The notes under the pieces are model-generated. The model had not been told where the DNA came from. It saw only the letters and a list, made by a program, of their open reading frames with translations, and searched no databases. Below are positions 55,793 through 63,910 of a stretch of DNA of 64,000 bases, one piece after another (within the stretch, counting starts at the first letter, position 1; each line of letters begins with the position of its first letter). The position numbers and the translations under genes were made by a program. The DNA comes from Mycoplasma yeatsii (GTDB taxonomy: Bacteria; Bacillota_I; Bacilli_A; Mycoplasmatales; Mycoplasmataceae), in NCBI RefSeq assembly GCF_030815295.1, contig NZ_JAUSWP010000003.1. The stretch is one strand, 5' to 3'.

Positions 55793-56662
55793 ATGCGACA
55801 GTATTTAGATTTATTAGAAGATGTTTTAAAAAATGGTGAAGTTAGAGATGATAGAACTAAAACAGGAACTATTTCAAAATTTGGTGTACAAGCTAGATAT
55901 GATTTAAGAAAAGGTTTTCCACTAGTTACAACTAAAAAAGTGTTTTATAAAGGAATTTTCCATGAAATGTTATGATTTATGTCTGGAGATACTAATATTA
56001 AATATTTAGTAGATAATAAAGTTAATATTTGAAATGAATGACCTTATGAAGCTTTTAAAAAAAGTGATATTTATAATGGTGAAACATTACAAGAATTTGT
56101 TGAAAAAATTAAACAAGATAATGAATTTGCAAAACAATGAGGAAATTTAGGTCCAGTTTATGGAAAACAATGACGTGATTTTAATGGTGTTGATCAATTA
56201 AAAAAAGTTATTCATGAGATTAAAACAAATCCTTATTCAAGACGTCATATTGTTAGTGCTTGAAATCCTTGTCAAGTTGATGATATGTTATTACCACCTT
56301 GTCATTCACTATATCAATTTTATGTTTCAAAAGATGGGTATTTAGATTTACAACTATATCAAAGAAGTGGAGATTTATTTTTAGGAGTTCCATTTAATAT
56401 TGCTAGTTATTCATTATTATTAGCTTTAGTTGCAAAAGAATGTAATTTAACAGCTAGATATTTTGTTCATACAATTGGTGATGCTCATATTTATTCAAAT
56501 CATATCGATCAAGTTAAACTACAATTATCTAGAGAATGTAAAAAACTACCTAAATTAAAAATTGCTGATCATGTTAAAAATAGTTTAGACTGTAAATTTG
56601 AAGATATTGAAATAATTGATTATGATTGTCATGATGCAATTAAAGCACCTGTTGCTGTTTAA
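55793..56662 (+). CDS. thyA: Thymidylate synthase
   Basis: The product has 289 residues, normal length. It makes dTMP from dUMP with methylenetetrahydrofolate. Seen: N-terminal DRTKTGTISKFGVQARYDL, LVTTKKVFYKGI, WGNLGPVYGKQWR, the active-site cysteine 170 in LLPPCHSLYQFYV, QRSGDLFLGVPFNIASY and HIYSNHIDQ. The gene has TAGGAG before its ATG and lies 8 bases after the J-domain gene. The usual partner folA (dihydrofolate reductase) is not next to it: a terminator follows and an unrelated islet begins. Confidence 0.98.
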
Positions 56663-56670
56663 TAATAATT

Positions 56671-56696
56671 AAAAGATTTCATAGAAATCTTTTTTA
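56671..56696 (+). terminator. Terminator after thyA
   Basis: AAAAGATTTC/GAAATCTTTT, 10 base pairs with an ATA loop and a T run. Confidence 0.9.
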
Positions 56697-56855
56697 TTTT
56701 TAATAGATATTTAAAAATAATGCAAGAAAAAGTAAATTACTAGAATGAAAAGCGTGCAATTTTTTTGTGTTTTTTCTAATACTATATAGAGTTCAGATTG
56801 TTTTAATTTTTATTAAAAAATTGTATTATCACAATTATCTAGAAAGGAAAAAAAG

Positions 56856-57812
56856 ATGCGTTTAACTAAAGAATTTAAAACTTTTGAACAACAAATAGAA
56901 ATACTGAAATCTAGAGTATCGGTGATAGAAGATGAACAAAAAGTAATAGAAATATTAAAACAAGAAAATTATTACAACATAATAAATGGATATAAAGATT
57001 TGTTTTTAGATGATAATAAAAATGACAAAGAGTGTTTTAAAAATGGGACAACTTTTGATGAGATCTATTCTTTATTTCTTTTTGATAGAGAATTAAGAAG
57101 TATTATTTTAAAATACATACTACTTTTTGAAAGAGATTTTAAAACAATAATGTCTTATAATTTTAGTCAAAAATATAATACAGAAAATAGAGTCGATTCA
57201 TATTTATATCCTCAAAATTATAGAGATGATTATGTTAATGTATTAAATTTTATTTCTACAGTTAATAATATTATTACTTCAAAAAGTGAAAAAACATCAT
57301 CCATAAAACATTATATTCAACAATATGGTCATGTTCCATTATGAGTAGTTGTTAATATAATGTCATTTGACAATATGTCTTTTATGTTTAAAATCCTTAA
57401 AGATAGTGACAAAAACTATATTACTCTTTTTTATTTGAATAGATATTTAAAAGAGTACAATATACAAAATGACAAAATTAGACTGAAAAGTAGCAGTTTC
57501 ATGTCAGGATTAAAAGCATTAAATATAGCGAGAAACATTTGTGCTCATGAAGAAAGGATGTATAATGTCACTTTTAATAGGGTGCCAATAAATGATATAT
57601 CAAAAATTATAGATTATAGTATCTTAGATGAATCTAAATTGATAACAGTTTTTATGTTTCTGAAAATAACTCTAACTTTAAAACACTTCTTATCATTAAA
57701 AGAAGAAGTGCTAGAAGTTTTTAATAAATTTAAAAAAAGATTTAAAACAATAACATTTGAAGAAATATTGAAAGAAATGGGTATAAAGGTAAGACACTTT
57801 GCTAAATTATAA
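56856..57812 (+). CDS. Abi_2 family (AbiD/AbiF-like) HEPN protein
   Basis: The product has 318 residues. The family is known from lactococcal abortive infection systems. Seen: the N-terminal TFEQQIEILKSRVSVIEDEQ lead-in, NYYNIINGYKDLFLDD (the family YNIINGY motif), FDRELRSIILKYILLFERDFKT, PLWVVVNIMSFDNMSFMF, and the HEPN ribonuclease motif R226-N-I-C-A-H231 (RNICAHEERMYN, Rx4-H). HEPN nucleases cut RNA, so it is probably a toxin-like RNase. ATG follows AGAAAGGAAAAAAAG. It is followed after 75 bases by an independent structured small RNA, which is a candidate antitoxin or guide. Located between thyA and nagB, a typical place for accessory genes. Confidence 0.92.
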
Positions 57813-57853
57813 ATTTAGAAAAAAAATAATTTTGTAAGAAGAAAAAAATAATT

Positions 57854-57881
57854 TTGTAAAAATAAAATTTTATGATATTAT
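57854..57881 (+). promoter_or_regulatory. Promoter of the repeat RNA
   Basis: TTGTAA at 57854-57859 and TATTAT at 57876-57881 with a 16-base spacer, downstream of the Abi gene, so the RNA need not depend on the Abi promoter. Confidence 0.55.
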
Positions 57882-57887
57882 TTAAAT

Positions 57888-57965
57888 AAGGATCATGTCG
57901 GGTAAGTGTACGTCACCACGGCCAACCAACACCAGGTAAGTGTACGTCACCCTGGCCTTTTTTAT
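57888..57965 (+). ncRNA. Small structured RNA with two copies of one bulged hairpin, next to the Abi_2 gene
   Basis: This GC-rich patch is conspicuous in AT-rich DNA. GGTAAGTGTACGTCACC occurs at 57901-57917 and again at 57935-57951. Each copy folds to the same apical part: three-base bulge UAA, stem GUG/CAC, loop UACGU. The bases of the two stems differ but both pair: CCAGG/CCUGG in copy 2 (57932-57936 with 57951-57955), and GUCGGG/CACGGC with one G-A mismatch in copy 1 (57897-57902 with 57917-57922). That pattern argues for a selected RNA structure rather than a DNA repeat alone. Copy 2 runs into CC and six T, so it also acts as terminator. Length about 75 nt. Confidence 0.75.
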
Positions 57966-58002
57966 TTTTAATGAAGTCTTTTAATCTTCGATAATAAAAA
58001 AA

Positions 58003-58022
58003 GAGTTAATTTATATTAACTC
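58003..58022 (-). terminator. Terminator of nagB, containing its stop codon
   Basis: GAGTTAA/TTAACTC around a six-base loop, with a T run on the minus strand. The nagB stop (58016-58018) is in the stem. Confidence 0.75.
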
Positions 58023-58750
58023 TCATAAGAATTTTCTAATTTAATAGATGCATCTTTGTCAATTATAATTGTTACATCTTTATGATTTTGTAATATTGAA
58101 CAAGGTCATTTTTCTGATATATTACCTTCTATTAAATTTTTAATAGCTTCAGCTTTATTAACCCCAGTTGCTATTAAAACGATTTTTTTAGCACTCATAA
58201 TACTTTCCAATCCCATTGTAATAGCTTGTTTAGGTACTAAATTAATATCATCAAAAAATCTAGAATTTGCTTGTATAGTTGATTGAGTTAAATCAACAAT
58301 ATGAGTTAATGAATCAAAACTAGTATAAGGTTCATTAAATGCGATATGACCATTAACTCCTAATCCTAATAGTTGTAGATCAATTTGACCTTTACTTTTA
58401 ATTAATTCGTCATATTTTTCTGGATCATTGTTAAATTCAAAATTAGGTATAAAACAATTATCTAAATTAATATCTATATGATTAAATAGTTGTTGTTTCA
58501 TAAAATAAGTATAAGACTGATCGTTATCTGAATCTATATTTTTATATTCATCTAAATTAAATACTGTTATATCTTTAAATGAAATTTCTTTATTTTTATA
58601 CATATCAATTAATTTTTGATAAGTTTTAATAGGACTAGATCCAGTTGCTAAACCTAGTATGCTATTAGGTTTTTGTTTTATTTGATTTGCTATGATTTCG
58701 CTAGCTTTATTTGCAATTTGTTCATCGTTATTTAAAATTATTACCTTCAT
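58016..58750 (-). CDS. nagB: Glucosamine-6-phosphate deaminase
   Basis: The product has 244 residues on the minus strand, the usual length. It converts glucosamine-6-phosphate to fructose-6-phosphate and ammonia, feeding glycolysis. Seen: LGLATGSSPIKTYQKL (phosphate loop), FNLDEY with the catalytic aspartate, LLGLGVNGHIAFNEP with the catalytic histidine, and AITMGLESIMSAKKIVLIATG. The stop codon lies in the terminator stem. It stands alone between the Abi-associated RNA and the DUF3800 gene, with about 140 bases upstream and no recognisable operator; an AAAGAGGATAATATG-type start region is visible. Confidence 0.96.
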
Positions 58751-58857
58751 ATTATCCTCTTTAAAAATTATATGTCATCACTTATAAAATAGACAATATA
58801 AATCTATCAAATTATAAGATTAAAACTAATATTTATTATTTGAAAGTTAATAAAAAA

Positions 58858-58879
58858 CAACGCTATTAAATGACGTTGC
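58858..58879 (-). terminator. Terminator after the DUF3800 gene
   Basis: GCAACG/CGTTG-type stem on the minus strand followed by six T. Short stem, reasonable T run. Confidence 0.6.
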
Positions 58880-58889
58880 TAATATTTGA

Positions 58890-59732
58890 TTATTTATTTT
58901 TCTTTTTAAATATCTCAAAACCTTTTTTCATACTTTTTTGTTGATTTTTAATTGTACTAAAGCATGTAGAATCAATTTTTCTAACAAATTTATCTAATAA
59001 ATAATCAGAATTTATAAATCATTCTTTTGTTGAACCATTTAATAAATTAAAAGTTGACGAAACACAACCTACAAAATAATCACAATATCTTATTACAGCA
59101 CTAGAAACAGAATTCAATTGATTAACTGTAATATCTAGATTTTTAAACTTAGTTTGAGCATAAAAAGTAGTATCTAAATAATCTTCTAAACCTTTAAGTT
59201 TGAACATTTTATTTGAATTTTTATCTTTTACTTTAGGTAAATCTTTTCTTTGATCTATATAAAGTTTAATTGTTATTTGATCTTTAGCTGAAAGTTTTTT
59301 ATTTTTTACAAGGTTTTGTAAAATTCTTTCTATTGAAAAGAATACCATCATATTATAAATTGCATTAATATTTATAAAATCTGTTTCTCATTTTTTAAGA
59401 TTAGAAACCATTACAAAATTATGCTGATTATGATTTTTTATTTTATCAATTAAATATTTTTTATTATCAAAACTCATATTACTTCATTTAACTTCTTTAT
59501 CATTACGTGATGATGAAGTTTTATTAGCATAATAATTCATAAGATCTTTTTCATGTAAAAATCTATGTTGTTTAATTGATTTTTCTGTTTTATTTATATT
59601 TGAAGCAATTTTATGCTTTATTTTTTCAATTTCTTGAGCGTTATCACTTTCTAAATAAAAACCACCAACTACAAAAAAATCACTTGTCGGATTTCCACTT
59701 TCATCAATAAAAAAATGAATATAACGTTTCAT
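58890..59732 (-). CDS. DUF3800 family protein
   Basis: The product has 280 residues on the minus strand. The DUF3800 signature is at the very start: IHFFIDESGNPTSDFFVVGGFYL, where the DE pair lies in an RNase H-like fold. Further on are IKLYIDQRKDLP (a second acid-containing strand) and VSSAVIRYCDYFVGCV (the late conserved D). DUF3800 proteins are thought to be nucleases and appear in defence and mobile regions. ATG follows GGAGTGATCGATA. Directly upstream is a structured RNA with its own promoter and terminator (59748-59847), as in Firmicutes where DUF3800 genes are accompanied by named RNA motifs. Confidence 0.88.
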
Positions 59733-59747
59733 TATCGATCACTCCAT

Positions 59748-59847
59748 AAAAAAAGAGAGATTAATCTCTCCTGCACAGGATCCCGCGTACTTCATATCAT
59801 AAATGATATATACGCTTAAGCTTGCTGAGGTTGTTCTGTGTCTTACA
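59748..59847 (-). ncRNA. Structured RNA upstream of the DUF3800 gene
   Basis: Minus-strand transcript of about 100 nt. Visible pairings: CACAG near the 5' end (59836-59840) with CUGUG (59774-59778), enclosing a hairpin GCGUA/UACGC (59811-59815 with 59785-59789) that itself carries an inner AUAUCA/UGAUAU hairpin. The 3' end is a 16-base perfect palindrome (59755-59770) followed by seven U, a clear terminator that stops before the DUF3800 ribosome site. I know that DUF3800 RNA motifs have been described upstream of these genes; whether this one is a known class needs a covariance search. Confidence 0.75.
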
Positions 59848-59853
59848 ATTATT

Positions 59854-59882
59854 ATATTATCAATTATTTTTTATTCTGTAAA
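59854..59882 (-). promoter_or_regulatory. Promoter of the DUF3800-associated RNA
   Basis: TTTACA (59877-59882) and TAATAT (59854-59859) on the minus strand with exactly 17 bases between them. Confidence 0.7.
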
Positions 59883-59916
59883 TAAATTTACTAGATATAT
59901 AACATTATTTAGCAAA

Positions 59917-60035
59917 TAAAAAATAAGCTTATTTCTAAGCTTATAATTTGTTCTTTTTGTTATTTAGCATCCTCAATGTCAGCAGTGCTGGAAAAGAACC
60001 AAACCCCAGATAGTAAATATCATATTGATATTTAC
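59917..60035 (-). ncRNA. Independent small RNA of about 118 nt
   Basis: Minus-strand transcript defined by a strong promoter and a terminator. The 5' end is a perfect hairpin GUAAAUAUC/GAUAUUUAC (60035-60013). A long helix GUUCUUUU/AAAAGAAC (59999-59992 with 59957-59950) encloses a small hairpin CAGC/GCUG and the sequence GAGGAUGCUAAAUAAC. The 3' hairpin UAAGCUUA with loop GAAA (59923-59944) runs into six U. There is no open reading frame. It is not a tRNA, tmRNA, SRP or RNase P RNA by any motif I can see. Its size is near that of the MCS4 small RNA of M. capricolum, but I cannot compare the sequences. Confidence 0.7.
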
Positions 60036-60041
60036 AAAATA

Positions 60042-60070
60042 ATATTATTGTAATAGCTTAGACTTGTCAA
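60042..60070 (-). promoter_or_regulatory. Strong promoter of the 118-nt small RNA
   Basis: A consensus -35 TTGACA (60065-60070) and TAATAT (60042-60047) on the minus strand with a 17-base spacer, one of the best promoters in the window. Confidence 0.8.
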
Positions 60071-60189
60071 TTACAAATAAAAGTCTTAGAATATATCTTT
60101 AACATATCATGTGAATTATTTATTAAATATAACTATAGTTACAGTGTTTTATAATGTAAAATATTTATATTGATTGAAAGGAAATTTGT

Positions 60190-62811
60190 ATGAAAAAGCA
60201 GTTAGATTCAAAATATAATCATCATTTAGTAGAACAAAACAAATACGAAAATTGAGTTAAAAAAGATCTTTTTAAAGCTAATGTTGATTCGCAAAAACCT
60301 AAGTTTTCAATTATTCTACCTCCACCAAATGTTACAGGTAAACTTCATATTGGTCATGCTTGAGATACTAGTTTACAAGATGCAATTATTAGGTTTAAAA
60401 AAACAACTGGTTATGATACTTTATTTTTACCTGGTATGGATCATTCTGGAATTAGTACACAAGTTAAAGTAGAAGAAAAATTAAGACAACAAAATATAGA
60501 TAAATATAAATTAGGAAGAGAAAACTTTTTAAAAGAAGCTTGAAAATGAAAAGAAGAATACGCTTCAATTATTAGAAGTCAATGAGCTAAATTAGGATTA
60601 AGTTTAGATTATTCAATTGAAAAGTTTACTTTAGATAGTGATGTTAATGATGTTGTTAATGAGATTTTTGTAAAATTTTATAATGATAATATTATTTATA
60701 AAGATAAACAAATAGTTAACTGAGATCCAATGCAAAAAACTGCAATTTCTAATATCGAAGTTATTTATAAACAAGTTGAAGGTAAGATGTATCACTTTAA
60801 ATATATGTTAGAAAATTCTAATGAGTATTTAACTGTTGCTACAACCCGTCCTGAAACGATGTTTGCTGATCAATGTGTTGTTGTTAATCCAAATGATGAA
60901 AGATATCAAAAATATATTGGTAAAAATGTAATCAATCCTGTTAATAATCAAATTATTCCAGTTATTGCTGATGAGTATGTTGATGTTGAATTTGGAACTG
61001 GAGTTATGAAATGTACACCAGCTCATGATGCTAATGATTTTGTTTTAGGTAAAAAATACAACTTAGATATGGTTGTTTGTTTAAATGTTGATGGATCTGT
61101 TAATGATGTAGCTGGAGAATTATATTCTGGATTAGATAGATTTGAAGCTAGAACAAAAATTATTGAAGTTTTAAAAGAAAATGATTTATTAGTAAAAATA
61201 GAAGATATCACTCATCAAGTTGGATTTAGTGAAAGATCTAATGCTGTAGTTGAACCTTATCTTTCAGATCAATGATTTGTTAGAATGGAAAAATTCAACA
61301 AAATGATTTTAGATTTACAAGCATCAAATAATAAAATCAATTTCTTTCCAGAACGTTTTAATGATGTTTTAATAAGATGAATGGAAAATGCTCATGATTG
61401 ATGTATTTCTAGACAATTATGATGAGGTCATCAAATTCCTTGTTGATACAATAAACACACAAATGAGTTACATGTATCAAAAACTCCTCCAGTTGATATT
61501 GAAAACTGAACTAGAGATGAAGATGTATTAGATACTTGATTTTCATCTGGTTTATGAGCATTTTCAACTTTAATGAACGGTCAAGGATTTGATAGTAAAC
61601 ATTTCAAAGCATATTTCCCAACAAGTGTGTTAGTCACAGGTTATGATATTATCTTTTTCTGAGTTGCTCGTATGATTTTTCAAACTTTAGAATATACTAA
61701 ACAAATACCATTTAATGATGTTTTAATTCACGGTTTAGTAAGAGATGAACAAGGAAGAAAAATGAGTAAATCTTTAGGAAATGGAATCGATCCTATGGAT
61801 GTAATTCAAGAAAATGGAGCTGATGCATTAAGATTATTCTTATTAACTAACTCAACTCCTGGTCAAGATATTAGATATTCAAATTCTAAAGTATCAGCTT
61901 GTTGAAACTTTATTAATAAATTATGAAATGCTTCTAGATATGTGTTTATGAATTTAGATGATGATTTTAAATTTGATCCTAACTTCTATAAACAAGAAAA
62001 TTTAGATGTTACTGATAAATGAATTCTAACTGAATTAGCTAAAGTTCAAAATTATGTATTTGAAAAAATGAATAAATATGAATTTGGATTAGCTGGATCT
62101 AGTTTATTTGAATTTGTATGAGATAAATATTGTTCTTGATATATTGAATTTGCAAAAATTAATTTAAATAATAATCAAACTAAAGCTAATACTCAACAAA
62201 CTTTATTTTATGTATTAAAAGAAATATTAATTATGCTTCATCCTTACATTCCTTTTGTAACTGAAGAAATTTATCAAACTATGGAATTAAAAGATTCTAT
62301 TATGTTAGAACAATGAACTAATTTAAACTTAAGTTTTGATACTAGTTATATTAACGATGTAATTAAAATGATTACAGCATTACGTGAATTTAGAAATACA
62401 AATAAAATTAATAAATCACTAGTTTTAGAAGCAAAAATATCTAATACTAACAACACTCACGATCAATTATTTAATAAATATAATGATCAAATTAATAACT
62501 TATTACAAACATTTGTAAATACTAAAATAATTAAAGATCTAGATTCAGATAATAAAACTAGTTTATCAATTGATGAATACTTCTTAGAAATATCAAATGA
62601 TCTATTTATTGATAAAGAAGAATTAATTACTCAGTTAGAAAACAAATTAGATCAATTACAAAAAGAAATTAATAGAAGCGAAAATATGTTAAACAATCCT
62701 AATTTCACTTCAAAAGCAAAACCTGAAAAAATTCAAGCTGAACAAGAAAAATACAAATCATATAAAGAACAATTTGAATCAATAAAAACTAAATTAGAGA
62801 GTTTAAAATAA
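60190..62811 (+). CDS. valS: Valyl-tRNA synthetase
   Basis: The product has 873 residues. It charges tRNA-Val. Seen: the class I HIGH motif (exactly HIGH, residues 53-56, in PPPNVTGKLHIGHAWD), GMDHSGISTQVKVEEKL, the editing domain (TTRPETMFADQCVVVNPND, GTGVMKCTPAHDANDF), the tail of the catalytic core DTWFSSGLWAFSTL, KMSKS at 524-528 in GRKMSKSLGNGIDP, and a C-terminal coiled coil (LENKLDQLQKEINRSENML). Four or more Trp residues come from TGA. A TATAAT at 60150-60155 precedes it. No T-box was seen. Confidence 0.98.
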
Positions 62812-62814
62812 TAG

Positions 62815-62844
62815 AAAAAGGCACATAGATATATGTGCCTTTTT
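62815..62844. terminator. Bidirectional terminator between valS and the second DUF285 gene
   Basis: AAAAAGGCACATA/TATGTGCCTTTTT, a 13-base-pair stem with a four-base loop, T runs on both strands. Confidence 0.92.
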
Positions 62845-62850
62845 AAAGTT

Positions 62851-63807
62851 TTATTGTTCTTTCTTTCTAAACTTTTCTGGTATATGTTTTTCTTCTAATA
62901 TACTATTGTCGTTGAAGCCTTTAAATTCAGTAACATTATCAACGTTTCAATTACTTATATCTTGATTAAATTCTCTAGAAAAAGAAAACATTTCACTCAT
63001 ATCAGTAACATTTGAAGTATCTCAGTTTAATGGTTGATTAAATTTGCGAGCATCTCCGAACATTGCTCTCATATCAGTTACATTCGAAGTGTTTCACTTA
63101 CCAATAGGTTGGTTGAAATTAATGGCAGAAACAAACATACCACTCATATCAGTAACATTTGAAGTATCTCAATTAGATATATCATGGTTAAAGTTAGAAG
63201 TTAAAAGAAACGTAGAAGACATACTTGTTACATTTGAAGTATCTCAATATTCTAAATTTTCTATTATTTCATTTATATTTCCCGTAAAAGCTAAATTTAA
63301 TTTTTCAATAAATCAAGGTAATATTTTTGGAACGCTTCTAGTTGTTTTTTTGAATTTTTCTATTTCCCAAATTCCTTCAAAATTTTTACTATATCCTATT
63401 CTTTCACAAATAGTTTCATCAGAATTATACACAGCAACTCTACGATTATTATTTCCATCAACAGGAATAAACCTAACTTGAACTTCTCCTGTAAATATCG
63501 GATCTTGTTGAATAGTTTTAATTATTGCAGTATATTCAAATTTTTCTACTAATAGTTTTGATAGATCTTTATCTCTAATTTCAGGATTCATTTCTTTAAC
63601 TTTATTTATTATATTTTCTTGAGTTAGATCTTTTTCTTGAATTTCTCTTAGATCTTTATTAATTATTATTTCTGATAAATCAATTTTTTGAATTTTATTT
63701 TGAGTATTTGGATTTGGTCTTTTACCGATACTAATTCCAATTCCAATACCAATTAAAGCTAGTAATATTAAAACTGGAGCTATAATTCATAATAATTTCT
63801 TTTTCAT
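62851..63807 (-). CDS. Second DUF285-repeat surface protein
   Basis: The product has 318 residues on the minus strand. It begins MKKKLLWIIAPVLILLALIG, a membrane anchor (about 5-28), then a polar stretch, a domain with YNSDETICERIGYSKN and PKILPWFIEKLN that is clearly related to the one in the protein at 50994-52310, and four to five DUF285 repeats (MF-x4-FNQPIGKWNTSNVTDM type, about 195-300). It ends HIPEKFRKKEQ. AGTAGGAAT precedes the ATG. The apparent left end of an insertion sequence lies only 25 bases upstream, so its natural promoter may be separated or lost. Confidence 0.9.
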
Positions 63808-63866
63808 ATTTATTCCTACTTTTTTTGCATATGAGAGTAGGACAAAGTTATTAGACTCCCTAAGGG

Positions 63867-63894
63867 ATAGACCCCCTAGGGGGTCTATTTTTTT
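63867..63894 (+). terminator. Strong terminator at the left end of the mobile element
   Basis: ATAGACCCCCTA palindrome of 22 bases (63867-63888) followed by T residues. Hairpins here in insertion sequences block transcription that enters from outside. Confidence 0.8.
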
Positions 63895-63910
63895 CAAAAA
63901 AGGAGTATTT

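Noticed and set aside
56697..56855. A clear promoter for the Abi gene
   Set aside because: TATTAT at 56824-56829 and an AATTGT/ACAATT repeat were noted, but no -35 with acceptable spacing; left unannotated.
57901..57951. A minimal CRISPR array
   Set aside because: Only two repeats of 17 bases with a 17-base gap, no cas genes in the window, and the repeats are self-paired in a terminator context; a small structured RNA explains it better.
60071..60189. T-box or other leader before valS
   Set aside because: Only a -10 box is visible. The structured region further upstream has its promoter and terminator on the minus strand, pointing away from valS.
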